Position numbers and translations under genes: made by a program
The notes under the pieces: model-generated
What the model saw: only the letters and a program-made list of their open reading frames with translations
What the model was told of the DNA's origin: nothing
The model's database searches: none
Shown: positions 16,691 to 24,204 of the stretch, piece by piece
Position numbering within the stretch: position 1 is the stretch's first letter
Layout of the letters: each line of letters starts with the position of its first letter
Source of the DNA: an uncultured Bacteroidales bacterium
GTDB taxonomy: Bacteria > Bacteroidota > Bacteroidia > Bacteroidales > UBA932
NCBI GenBank assembly: GCA_946410455.1
Contig: CAMKAJ010000025.1
Coordinates: 1-36,080 of the forward strand
DNA: 36,080 nucleotides
Direction of reading: 5' to 3'

Positions 16691-18226
16691 CTAAAACTTG
16701 AACTTAAGGCCTAATTCCAAAGAGATGCCGCCACGGTATATGCTGTCCGTGCAATCCAGCATAGAGTGATAGGCCTTGTCAACACCATCAACTTCCTTAA
16801 GAGGGAACACCCCTGCGGCTTCATCGAGCCACTGTTCATGGTCTCCAGGGAGATAGACAGGGCCTCCAAGGGTAGTATCGTATATTACATGCATATATGC
16901 CGCCATACCCTTTGCTATGGAGTAATCGAGACCGGCCGACACGTACGCTGCAAGGGTAAATGGCTTGATGGCGGTAGTGCGCTCATGCTCAAAGTCCTGG
17001 AAGCGAACCGACCATCCATCATTAACCATAGCACCATTTTTTGCATACGCCAACTTGTAGTTCTCAGATGTTTTGAGGTGGAAGTAGCTCTTCACTCCAA
17101 GCTCTCCCACAACTGCCAGCCGCTCGCTCAGATAGTACTCCGGAGAGACAGACAGACGGGCGAACACATCGCTCATATCTATAGTCTGGCGGATTCCGTA
17201 TATGTCGTAGGAGACTTCTCCGTAAGTATAACTCGCAATAGAATTAGCATAGTTGCCAGCATCGCGCTGCGCAGTTTTCTGCATATAGGTATGACCATAA
17301 GAATAGCCAAGCCCCAACCAGCCTACAACCTTCAGTCGCTCCTTGTTGACAAAAGCATAACCAGCATCTGCGCCAAGCTCAAGAATATAATGGTCAACCC
17401 TTTCCTTCCCCTTGAAGTATTCCTGGCTTCCGGTTTTAACCTCATATCCTGGCAAACCGCCGCCGAGGTGGATTCTGGCGCGCCATGGCTTGGACGCCTT
17501 ATTGAAGCTCACCACCTCGTAACGTCCTGCGCCCTGGCTCTTGACGCTGGAAATGCTGAAATCGTCACCCTCGATACCGAACTCCGAACCGGCAGGCAGG
17601 ATAGCCAGGCCGTACTCGTCGAACTGAACCGGGCGTCCGCCATAGGTAAGTACATTCTCAAGTTCCGGAGTCTGCTTTACCACATGGAAGGTCCCCTTCT
17701 GGATAGCCGACCTGGAGTTGCTCTTTCCGGCAATGGAGGCAATACGGAAGGCCTGCTCCTCTTCTGCCCACACGCAATCCAGGGCAATGTAATACTCTCC
17801 AATCTGGGAACTGCGGCTAGAGAAAGTGTAGCCCATTTCGTCCTCGTACTCAATGGCCTTGAGAAGCTCCAGTCGGACGCACCAGCGGCCGTCAATGAAT
17901 ACGTAGTCTTTCTTCTTGAAGTTGCTGAGTTCCACCGACATACCGCTGAACTTGCTGGCGGTCTCTACGTATTTGCCCACTGGGATGCGCTTGCCGTAAT
18001 CGGGGCTCGAAATGAAGTCACAGTACACAAGGGCACCGTCCGTATCAAAGAGTTCCTTGAAATACGAAGCAGACGAAGGTTTATCCAACTGAACCAGGCG
18101 CCCGTAGGTACCGGCCAGATCCAGAAGCTTCTCGTTCATTAACCAGCGCTCGCCAAGCGAAAGCTCTTGAGCATAAGATGCACCAAACAAAGACAGCAGT
18201 GCAAGTGTTATTGCCAACTTTTTCAT
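16691..18226 (-). CDS. Two-domain secreted protein with C-terminal outer-membrane barrel (paralogue A)
   Basis: This is a 511-residue protein with a signal peptide (cleavage near SYAQ, residue 19-20). Residues about 21-255 form a soluble domain (YCDFISSPDYGKRIPVGKY, CVWAEEEQAFRIASIAGKS). Residues about 265-511 look like a beta-barrel, with Gly/aromatic strands such as GWLGLGYSYGHTY and LAVVGELGVKSYFHL, ending in LGLKFKF. It is a clear paralogue of the 514-residue protein at 24205-25749; the block QTIDM-DVFARLSVSPE-YL-ERLA is nearly identical between them. I know no characterised family. It lies 9 bp after the tail-anchored kinase gene, so it may be the outer-membrane part of the phospho-signalling complex. 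A terminal Phe supports insertion by the Bam machinery. Confidence 0.75.
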   Translation of the reverse strand: MKKLAITLALLSLFGASYAQELSLGERWLMNEKLLDLAGTYGRLVQLDKPSSASYFKELFDTDGALVYCDFISSPDYGKRIPVGKYVETASKFSGMSVELSNFKKKDYVFIDGRWCVRLELLKAIEYEDEMGYTFSSRSSQIGEYYIALDCVWAEEEQAFRIASIAGKSNSRSAIQKGTFHVVKQTPELENVLTYGGRPVQFDEYGLAILPAGSEFGIEGDDFSISSVKSQGAGRYEVVSFNKASKPWRARIHLGGGLPGYEVKTGSQEYFKGKERVDHYILELGADAGYAFVNKERLKVVGWLGLGYSYGHTYMQKTAQRDAGNYANSIASYTYGEVSYDIYGIRQTIDMSDVFARLSVSPEYYLSERLAVVGELGVKSYFHLKTSENYKLAYAKNGAMVNDGWSVRFQDFEHERTTAIKPFTLAAYVSAGLDYSIAKGMAAYMHVIYDTTLGGPVYLPGDHEQWLDEAAGVFPLKEVDGVDKAYHSMLDCTDSIYRGGISLELGLKFKF

Positions 18227-18235
18227 ACTATCCAG

Positions 18236-19348
18236 TTAAATAATTATTGCCGCAAGACCGGCGCCGACCGCAAGGCCTATTACAGCGCACAGCACTACCA
18301 GCAAGGGGTTAATTGTTGATTCTTTCTCTTGTAACCTCTCCGACGCCACGAAGCCCGACTTGGCGGGGGCTTCCAGATTCTCTACCACTCCGGCAGTATC
18401 TTCGGCAGGCTCTACGGCCGGGGATGGTGCCGGCTGCTCAGGAGCGGGAGCCTCTTGCGGCGGAACCTCCGCTGTAGAAGGTGCCAGCTCGCGAGGCTGC
18501 ACGTCGTGTTTCCATGGAACCGCAGGCAGTTTTTTTGACCGGGAGGACAAAACCTGAGCTGCATAATCTCTCAGTTGCGCTGCTGTAGGTCTTGCCCAGG
18601 TATCCATAGCCATGCAAGAAGCACAAACTATGTTCATCTCTTCTGAATAGCTTTCCGGCAGCTCGGGCATATCAGCGCCCTGCTTCTGAAGACTGCCTCC
18701 AAGACCGCAGAACGGAACATCCCCAGTGGCCAGTTCATAAATAGCAGCGCCCAGAGACCATATATCGCTAGCTTTCACGGCCATGAAATTCTTGCTGAAT
18801 CGCTCGGGACCCATGTAGGAAATGGCCCCGGCCGAATTGAGCTGGGCAGCTCCCTGACGCATAGACTGGCGTAGCTGCTTGCTGATGCCGAAATCGGTAA
18901 TAACGTAATCTCCAGTCTTGAGAATCAGGATGTTATCCGGCTTTATGTCCTGGTGTATTACGGGAGGATTCTGATGGTGGAGGTATGCAAGGCCGGCCGC
19001 AACGTCGTGTACAAACTGCCAGAGTTTGCGCTCCGGCATTTCTCCGGCAAAACGGCTTACCGACCCGTCGGGGCAGTACGGCATTACCAGATACGGCCTC
19101 CGGTCCTCGGAATTTACACCTAAATAATTGGCGTGCAACAAATTGGTGTGGTTAAAGTCGAACGAGAGCTGGAATTCCTTCTTGAAATCCTCCAGTCCTT
19201 TTTCGTCCATTGCGATGTATATCTTCACCGCAACATCCAGGTCGGTCTCTTCGTCCCTTGCTACCCAAACCTCTCCAAAACTGCCGCTTCCGACGAACTT
19301 CAGCAGTTTATAACGATTGTCGAGCAAGTATCCTTCTTTGTACTGCAT
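18236..19348 (-). CDS. Tail-anchored eukaryotic-type Ser/Thr protein kinase
   Basis: This is a 370-residue kinase. The kinase domain (about 12-268) has a Gly-rich loop GSGSFGEV (20-27), VAVK lysine 42, catalytic loop HQDIKPDN (132-139), DFG 152-154 and GPE in place of APE (180-182). Arg of the usual HRD is Gln, so it is a non-RD kinase, which often does not depend on activation-loop phosphorylation. Residues about 280-340 form a Pro/Ala/Glu-rich linker. A membrane helix (about 348-370) ends the protein, leaving nothing in the periplasm. Unlike PknB-type kinases it therefore has no extracellular sensor and must receive its signal from partner membrane proteins. The PP2C gene ends 1 bp before its start, a kinase-phosphatase pairing typical of these systems. 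Confidence 0.92.
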   Translation of the reverse strand: MQYKEGYLLDNRYKLLKFVGSGSFGEVWVARDEETDLDVAVKIYIAMDEKGLEDFKKEFQLSFDFNHTNLLHANYLGVNSEDRRPYLVMPYCPDGSVSRFAGEMPERKLWQFVHDVAAGLAYLHHQNPPVIHQDIKPDNILILKTGDYVITDFGISKQLRQSMRQGAAQLNSAGAISYMGPERFSKNFMAVKASDIWSLGAAIYELATGDVPFCGLGGSLQKQGADMPELPESYSEEMNIVCASCMAMDTWARPTAAQLRDYAAQVLSSRSKKLPAVPWKHDVQPRELAPSTAEVPPQEAPAPEQPAPSPAVEPAEDTAGVVENLEAPAKSGFVASERLQEKESTINPLLVVLCAVIGLAVGAGLAAIII

Positions 19349-19349
19349 C

Positions 19350-20411
19350 TTATTCGGTACTGTTGTTTATATCTGCGTTCCCGGGAGCCGACAGAGAATC
19401 GGCGGGAGCAGGTAGTATCTTGTTAATCAAGGTGGCCACATGTGCCTTGTCCAGCCATCCACGGCTGCCTGCATAATATGCACCTGCCGCCAATAGGGCC
19501 ACTACGAGCACAATAATCCAAAGTGTACCTCTGGATTTGCGCGGCTTAACAGTTGCCGTGAGGGTGCGTTCGAGTTTTGGCTCCTCAACACTGACGCACT
19601 GCATCAGTGCTATTGTAATATTGTCGTGGCCTCCTGCATTCAGGGCCCCGTCGAACAGGGCTCCCAGTGTCTCTTCTATGCTGCCCCAATCATGGGCCAG
19701 GATGCCGAATATTTCTTCGTCGCGGATAAGTCCGCAAAGCCCGTCGCTGCAGAGCAGTATCTCATCGCCTGTAGTGAGACCATGGCAGATGTAGTCGGGC
19801 TGGGCGGGAGAATTAAAGTCTCCCAGGCTTTTGGTGATGATATTGCTGTTGGGATGATCGAAGGCAAGGTCTGCGTCCAGCTTGCCGGCATCTACCAGCT
19901 GCTGTACGTAGGAGTGGTCGCGGCTCAGCCTGCTAAGGCCCGACATGGGATTGAAAAGATAAGCGCGCGAATCACCGCACCAGGCCACGTGAACTACGTT
20001 CCCAATCACCCATGCAATAACTATGGTGGTTCCCATACCTGAGGTAGAGGAATCCTCTTTAACTCTTTTCTTGATATCGCTGTCGGCGCTCACGATGGCC
20101 TTTTTGAGGAAAGACTCAATGTGAGAGCTGCTGCTGGTAATCCTGGAGAAGTCGGATACTTCTTCAAAACTCCTGCGTATCCCTTTAATGGCGAGTTCCG
20201 ATGCCACTTCGCCGGCGTTCATGCCACCCATGCCATCCGCGACAACCATAACGCATCCGTTCTCTCCCAGCGAAATCACATCATCCGGTTGCGCCGGGGA
20301 GGCCCATTCGCTCTTGGTGAGGTCCGGGTTGACGGTAAAGTTGTCTTCGTTGTTTGTACGAACAAGCCCCACATCGGTGGCGGCTATCATTTTGAAGACT
20401 ATATCAGACAT
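19350..20411 (-). CDS. PP2C-type Ser/Thr phosphatase with C-terminal membrane helix
   Basis: This is a 353-residue PPM/PP2C phosphatase. The motifs are TDVGLVRTNNEDN (12-24), VVADGMGG (56-63), GTTIVIAWV, WCGDSRAYLF, LLCSDGL and GHDNITIAL, and the metal-binding Asp residues are all visible. After a basic PRKSRG segment there is a membrane helix at about 296-317 and a short periplasmic tail of about 35 residues. I place the start at the ATG at 20411. The longer reading to 20468 would run through a strong hairpin (20427-20453), and its N-terminus is unlike PP2C. It should dephosphorylate targets of the two kinases in the cluster at the inner membrane. In T6SS control the equivalent enzyme, PppA, resets the pathway. 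Confidence 0.92.
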   Translation of the reverse strand: MSDIVFKMIAATDVGLVRTNNEDNFTVNPDLTKSEWASPAQPDDVISLGENGCVMVVADGMGGMNAGEVASELAIKGIRRSFEEVSDFSRITSSSSHIESFLKKAIVSADSDIKKRVKEDSSTSGMGTTIVIAWVIGNVVHVAWCGDSRAYLFNPMSGLSRLSRDHSYVQQLVDAGKLDADLAFDHPNSNIITKSLGDFNSPAQPDYICHGLTTGDEILLCSDGLCGLIRDEEIFGILAHDWGSIEETLGALFDGALNAGGHDNITIALMQCVSVEEPKLERTLTATVKPRKSRGTLWIIVLVVALLAAGAYYAGSRGWLDKAHVATLINKILPAPADSLSAPGNADINNSTE

Positions 20412-20426
20412 ATATTCGATAAATGA

Positions 20427-20453
20427 AAAGGGCGGCGACAACCGCCGCCCTTT
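20427..20453. terminator. Perfect 11-bp hairpin upstream of the PP2C gene
   Basis: AAAGGGCGGCG (20427-20437) and its perfect complement (20443-20453) enclose a 5-nt loop. On the minus strand the stem is followed by TTTTCATTT, which resembles an intrinsic terminator. It lies between the small secreted protein gene (ending at 20469) and the PP2C start (20411). It may end or weaken the first four-gene transcript, or protect its 3' end after processing. No clear TAnnTTTG promoter is visible in the 16 bp between the stem and the ATG, so partial read-through is likely. Confidence 0.65.
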
Positions 20454-20468
20454 AAAAACAATCAACAA

Positions 20469-20903
20469 TTAACGAAGCTCCTGTCCCCACTCGCTATAGC
20501 CGGTAGAACCGCCCTGGACCTGGATGATGGTCTGGTTCTTAACCTCGGCGATGGTGTCGTCGATGTTGCGGTTGAGCCTGCGGATACGCTTGGTGATGGC
20601 GATGAACTTCTGGTCTGCATGATTGATATAGAACATGATGACGTTGAGGTTCTCTTTTACCTCGTACAGGTCATCAATGGACTCGCAGTTCTTGTACTCC
20701 TCCTCTGCCTGGTCTACCAGATTGATGAGGATTTCGGACTGGTTGAGCTTGCTGGCCTTGCGGAACTGCTTGTAAGCAGCGTCAGTGCCAAGCTGGTCGT
20801 AGCTGATGAACACATCCTTGCGGCCCCAGTCGGGAGCGGCGAAAGAATCAATGGAGATAAGGCCTGCGAAGAGGCATACCATAAGGATTGCTAACTTTTT
20901 CAT
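20469..20903 (-). CDS. Small secreted helical protein, unknown function
   Basis: This is a 144-residue protein with a signal peptide (KKLAILMVCLFAGLISIDSFA, cleavage near residue 22-23) and no lipobox. The mature part is mostly charged and helical (YKQFRKASKLNQSEILINLVDQAEEEYKNC, KRIRRLNRNIDDTIAEVKNQ) and ends in a Gly/Gln-rich tail (QVQGGSTGYSEWGQ). I recognise no family. It starts 22 bp after the FHA/coiled-coil protein gene, whose periplasmic part is also a long coiled coil, so the two may pack together. It is the last gene before the hairpin at 20427-20453. Confidence 0.72.
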   Translation of the reverse strand: MKKLAILMVCLFAGLISIDSFAAPDWGRKDVFISYDQLGTDAAYKQFRKASKLNQSEILINLVDQAEEEYKNCESIDDLYEVKENLNVIMFYINHADQKFIAITKRIRRLNRNIDDTIAEVKNQTIIQVQGGSTGYSEWGQELR

Positions 20904-20925
20904 AAAATAAAGTGTTAAAATTTAT

Positions 20926-21930
20926 TTATTCGTGTATTTTGATCTTGGTAGGTCTATCGGGTTCAAGGCGCTTCTGAATAGCATCCTTAACTGCCTTTGA
21001 CTCAACCTTAGGAGATACCTGTGCAGGCTTTTCCTCCTCTACGGGAGCGGGTGCCGGCTTGCTGGATATCTCATCTATCTGCTTGCTGAGTTCTTCGAGC
21101 TTGTCCTGTGCTCTCTCAGCCTCGCTGCTGGCCTTGTCGGCATTGTCAACTGCATCCTGCAGATCCTCTTTGAGCTGGCGTGCGTGCTTGATGAGGGCAT
21201 CTCGCTCGGTCTGGGCGGCTTTGAGCTGACGCTGTACGCGCTCACGCTCGACTGCAGACTGGTTCTGTGCCTTGACAAGCTCGTTGTTGAGCTCTTCAAT
21301 CTGGACGTCGCTCTCGTTGAGGGCTTCCTGAACCTCGAGAATCTGAACCTGCTTGTTCTGGAGTTCTTCGTTGAACTTGTTGCTCTGAACTACGTTCCAG
21401 GTAATCAAGCCGCCAACTGCGACTACAAGGATAATGGCAAGCACCCAGAGGGCTGTCTTGTAAGGACGGAGTGCCTGCTGGCGGAAGAGGTTCAGACGCT
21501 CGGTCATACCGATGCTGCTGACCATGCTCTGCTTGCCCTGAGGGACGATGAATCCCATGAGAGGGCCCTTGGAAGACAGGCGGATTTCGTCTCCGGAGTT
21601 GAGTTTCCACTCGCCCTGGACGACCTGGCCGTTCACCAGGGTGGGGTTGGTTTGGGAGAGGGTGATGAGTTTCCATCCGTCACCATCCTTTACGATGGCG
21701 GCATGACGGCGGCTGACAGTCTCGAAAGATTCGTCGAAGCGAACCTGGCAAGCGGAATCGCGTCCGAGCTCGATCTGGTCGACGATAATCTTCTGGGACT
21801 CACCAGCGTGATGATACAGTGACTCCGTTTTGTGCTCCAGAATGTAGTACTGCCTTCCGGAAGCATTGAAGACGGATGCCATGCCAGCTCCTACCGAGCC
21901 GGCCACTGTCCTTTTGTAGTTTGTCTCCAT
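20926..21930 (-). CDS. FHA-domain membrane protein with periplasmic coiled coil
   Basis: This is a 334-residue protein. An N-terminal FHA domain (about 28-130) shows the conserved LGRD (55-58), SRRH (73-76) and the asparagines of TNPTLVNG (94-101) that contact phosphothreonine. A membrane helix follows at about 159-181 (ALWVLAIILVVAVGGLITW). Residues about 184-285 form a coiled coil with heptad leucines and many Glu/Gln/Lys, then a Pro/Glu/Lys-rich tail. By the positive-inside rule (RPYK before the helix) the FHA domain is cytosolic and the coiled coil periplasmic. It can therefore read kinase output and pass it across the inner membrane. The gene starts 36 bp after the kinase-FHA gene. Fha1, the FHA reader of T6SS control, is a functional analogue; homology beyond the FHA domain is not evident. 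Confidence 0.9.
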   Translation of the reverse strand: METNYKRTVAGSVGAGMASVFNASGRQYYILEHKTESLYHHAGESQKIIVDQIELGRDSACQVRFDESFETVSRRHAAIVKDGDGWKLITLSQTNPTLVNGQVVQGEWKLNSGDEIRLSSKGPLMGFIVPQGKQSMVSSIGMTERLNLFRQQALRPYKTALWVLAIILVVAVGGLITWNVVQSNKFNEELQNKQVQILEVQEALNESDVQIEELNNELVKAQNQSAVERERVQRQLKAAQTERDALIKHARQLKEDLQDAVDNADKASSEAERAQDKLEELSKQIDEISSKPAPAPVEEEKPAQVSPKVESKAVKDAIQKRLEPDRPTKIKIHE

Positions 21931-21966
21931 AAATGAAATGTTTAAAGGTTATAATTAAAGGTGTTG

Positions 21967-23274
21967 TTAATTACATTCAAATTTCAGCTTCACGTCTCCC
22001 ACCGTAATGATGTCGCCGTCTCGGAGCTGGCATCCTTTAGCGTCCAGCTCCGCAGAATTCACAAAAGTACCGTTAGTAGAATTCTCCCAGCTGCGGGAAT
22101 CTCTGTTCCACTGCCCGTCCCTCAGCATCCATTTGCCCGCATCAGCATTCTCCAGCGAGAAATGGCGGCGCGACATATAGGAATCTTCGTAATCGTTAAT
22201 CTGAATATTGTTGTCTGTACCCCGTCCTGCCGTAAGAAGAGCGCGGCCGGCCTTGCGGCACAATGCATCCAGATCGTAAATCTTTCCGTATTCCAGGCCG
22301 TGCATGACCACCAGATGTGCTCCGCCCTGCTTATTATGCTTAACGACCTTGGGAGCCGGTGCGGCGGCTATTGTATGTGCGATCATATCACCATACCTCG
22401 GCACCAGTGTCATGGCCTCGCTGGCAGTCTGGATACGTTCTTTAAGGTCTGCAACAAGACAGCGGGAAATCAAGCGGTCCCAAAGGGCTCCGTTGGGCGC
22501 TGCATGCAGCTTGGCCCTGTCCCAGTCGGCCACCTTTCCCCTTCGCTGGTAGCGGACGAGGTCGTTCTCGTCTTCAAGAGGTCCAAAAGGGAGCTCTCCC
22601 GTGACCATCTGGTACATCATTACCCCGAAGGAGAACAGGTCGGTGGTAGGGAGCACGGTACTGTTGCCCCTTGCGCGATTTACCTGCTCCGGGGGCATAT
22701 ATGCGTAGGTTCCGAAAATCTGATATGGCTTGCCGAAGATATTACGCTCGGTCATGCGCTTGTTACGGTCGCCGCTGATGCCGAAGTCTGTCAGCACAGC
22801 CGTGCCGTCATGCTTAATGAGCACGTTTTCGGGTTTAAGGTCTCTGTGCACCTTGCCGTTTACGTGCAGGTCGTTAAGGCCATTGAGCACTTCCAGCGCA
22901 AAGCGGGGCAGCGGAGCATCAGGCTTACCTATGTATTTAGTAAGATCGCCGCCGTCGCAGAACTCCATTACTATATAAGGATTGCCCTTCAAGAAGCCGG
23001 AGTCGGCAGAATGCACCAGGTTTCGACTGGTAATACGCCCGGTGCGGTACTCCATGTCAAAGCGCTCAATAAGCGGCTGACGTATCGTTGCTGGCACTTC
23101 CCACAGACGCAGGAGTTTAAGGGCCCAAAGCCTGCCGTTCTGGTCTGATACCTTATATACGTAGCCAAAGGAGCCCTGCCCAAGCACAGATTCCACACGG
23201 TACTTGCCACCAATCTGGTCGCCTACCTTACAGTCGTACCTTTCGGGAATATATGTGGGAACTGCCGTGCTCAC
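21967..23274 (-). CDS. Soluble Ser/Thr protein kinase fused to a C-terminal FHA domain
   Basis: This is a 435-residue protein. The kinase domain (about 25-300) has LGQGSFGYVYK (31-41), ALK lysine 53, HRDLKPEN (143-150), DFGIS (163-167), PPE in the APE position (194-196) and DLFSFGV. A linker of about 30 residues leads to an FHA domain (about 330-435) with GRGTDNNIQI, SRRHFSLE, NGTFVNS and a GDIITVGDVKLKF end. There is no membrane helix or signal peptide, so it is cytosolic. Unlike the second kinase in the cluster it keeps the HRD arginine. A kinase that carries its own phosphothreonine reader can bind phosphorylated partners or itself. Its start overlaps the zinc-ribbon protein's stop by 4 bp, so these two are translated together. 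Confidence 0.93.
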   Translation of the reverse strand: MSTAVPTYIPERYDCKVGDQIGGKYRVESVLGQGSFGYVYKVSDQNGRLWALKLLRLWEVPATIRQPLIERFDMEYRTGRITSRNLVHSADSGFLKGNPYIVMEFCDGGDLTKYIGKPDAPLPRFALEVLNGLNDLHVNGKVHRDLKPENVLIKHDGTAVLTDFGISGDRNKRMTERNIFGKPYQIFGTYAYMPPEQVNRARGNSTVLPTTDLFSFGVMMYQMVTGELPFGPLEDENDLVRYQRRGKVADWDRAKLHAAPNGALWDRLISRCLVADLKERIQTASEAMTLVPRYGDMIAHTIAAAPAPKVVKHNKQGGAHLVVMHGLEYGKIYDLDALCRKAGRALLTAGRGTDNNIQINDYEDSYMSRRHFSLENADAGKWMLRDGQWNRDSRSWENSTNGTFVNSAELDAKGCQLRDGDIITVGDVKLKFECN

Positions 23275-23876
23275 TTCTTGAATCGGAATCGAAGATTGTT
23301 GATGATCACGATATCTCCTTCCTCCATTGTTATCTCAGGGTAATCGGTGCCGTGGAGAGGAACCAACTTGTAGAATTGACGCTGCGGGCGCGCAGGGATA
23401 GGCTGTACTGGAGAAGGAGCCGCATCTTGAAGCAGTTCCTTGGGAATGTCCCTGATGGTTCTCTTGCCCAGATCTTGGGGAGATGCTTGAGCTGCTGCAT
23501 GGGGCTCAGGGGCGGCCTGCATCATGGCAACAGTCTTCGCAAATTCTTGCGTCCCTTCTTTTCTTGTGCTGCCTTTGATTGACGCACCGCAGCTGGGACA
23601 CACGGCAGGACTGCCGCTTAATGGGTATCCGCACTTAGGACAAGTGGACGCTTCTTCTTCTCCGGCCAGAGCTTCGAGCTGCTTCTGGTCAAATTTCATG
23701 GTAGCTTTGAGAATCTTGGGCTCGGTCTGAGCCATAGGATTCGAGGGCGCGGGAACGGGCTCTGGAGCCGGCTCGGAGGCATATTCGTGTTTTGCCGTAT
23801 CAAGAGGCTCATTGCATTTCTCGCAACGGGTCGCCTCTTCCGGATTGTACCATCCACAGTTATCGCATCTAATCAT
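23271..23876 (-). CDS. Double zinc-ribbon protein, possible FHA/kinase adaptor
   Basis: This is a 201-residue cytosolic protein and the first gene of the kinase cluster. Two zinc ribbons are visible: C4-x2-C7 with C18-x2-C21, and C79-x2-C82 with C93-x2-C96. Linkers rich in Pro, Ala and Glu separate them. Residues 138-145 read GKRTIRDI; T140 followed by D143 fits a TxxD motif of the type FHA domains bind when the Thr is phosphorylated. The last 36 residues end EEGDIVIINNLRFRFK, which resembles the two final strands of the neighbouring kinase's FHA domain, but no complete FHA fold is present. A role as phospho-substrate or adaptor for the kinase is inferred. It overlaps the kinase gene by 4 bp. 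Confidence 0.8.
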   Translation of the reverse strand: MIRCDNCGWYNPEEATRCEKCNEPLDTAKHEYASEPAPEPVPAPSNPMAQTEPKILKATMKFDQKQLEALAGEEEASTCPKCGYPLSGSPAVCPSCGASIKGSTRKEGTQEFAKTVAMMQAAPEPHAAAQASPQDLGKRTIRDIPKELLQDAAPSPVQPIPARPQRQFYKLVPLHGTDYPEITMEEGDIVIINNLRFRFKK

Positions 23877-23956
23877 AACAATGATGCGCTACAAGCAGCC
23901 GGGCCTGAGGACTGAAAAAAAAATAAAAGAAAGTGCAAGCCCTCTTTTCTTACTCT

Positions 23957-24103
23957 GTAACCGGGCTCTGGACTGCCTTAGAATGAATAAGAACGAAAAC
24001 TGCTCACACTTTCCCGCCATAGTGTGAGAAGACTCCTCAAACTAAGGCAAGTGAGAGCGTCGTCACTCTTCCCATTCTAAGTGAATTGTCCAGATTCAGT
24101 TAC
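23957..24103. ncRNA. Candidate structured RNA, 6S-like plan, strand undecided
   Basis: Complementary segments nest over 147 nt: GTAAC (23957-23961) with GTTAC (24099-24103), CTGGAC (23968-23973) with GTCCAG (24088-24093), and CTTAGAATG (23977-23985) with CATTCTAAG (24073-24081). Inside lie the hairpin TCACACT/AGTGTGA (24003-24027) and a small AGTGA/TCACT hairpin (24050-24067). TGCCTTAG (23974-23981) can instead pair perfectly with CTAAGGCA (24042-24049), so two folds compete. A long interrupted closing stem, an open centre and a terminal hairpin recall 6S RNA, but no family consensus could be checked. On the minus strand a T-rich run about 20-40 nt past the 3' end could aid termination. A DNA-level function is also possible. 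Confidence 0.45.
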
Positions 24104-24182
24104 AAGGAATCGATAAAACGCTTTCTATATGTCTGTTGCCGTCAGCAACGTTTACAAATATATGCTATTTACTTTTTTTTTC

Positions 24183-24202
24183 AAAAAAAAATTGCATACA
24201 AT
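24183..24202 (-). terminator. Weak terminator-like hairpin and T-tract after barrel paralogue B
   Basis: On the minus strand, directly after the TAA stop (24205-24207), ATTG-TATG-CAAT forms a 4-bp stem followed by nine T residues. The stem is short and AT-only beyond one G-C pair, so it would be a weak intrinsic terminator. The long T-run immediately behind the stop is the main support. Confidence 0.35.
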
Positions 24203-24204
24203 AT

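Larger units (their letters stand above)
23877..24204. other. Intergenic region between the kinase cluster and the histidine-kinase operon
   Basis: These 328 bp hold no credible protein-coding gene. From right to left they contain a T9/A9 tract (about 24173-24191), a 5-bp hairpin GTTGC-CGTCA-GCAAC (about 24134-24148), the long structured element described separately (23957-24103), and a minus-strand T-rich run (about 23915-23934) that precedes the zinc-ribbon gene. No perfect TAnnTTTG promoter for the kinase cluster was found here, so its promoter is unassigned. Confidence 0.7.

Noticed and set aside
20412..20468. N-terminal extension of the PP2C phosphatase
   Set aside because: The extension reads through the hairpin and has no similarity to PP2C N-termini; the ATG at 20411 gives a standard start.
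1397..23876. A type VI secretion locus
   Set aside because: No TssB/TssC sheath, Hcp, VgrG, TssK, TssE-G or ClpV gene is present. Only regulatory-type parts and a TssR-like protein are seen.
24134..24148. Terminator for the barrel gene ending at 24205
   Set aside because: The 5-bp GTTGC/GCAAC hairpin is not followed by a T-run on either strand, so I did not call it a terminator.
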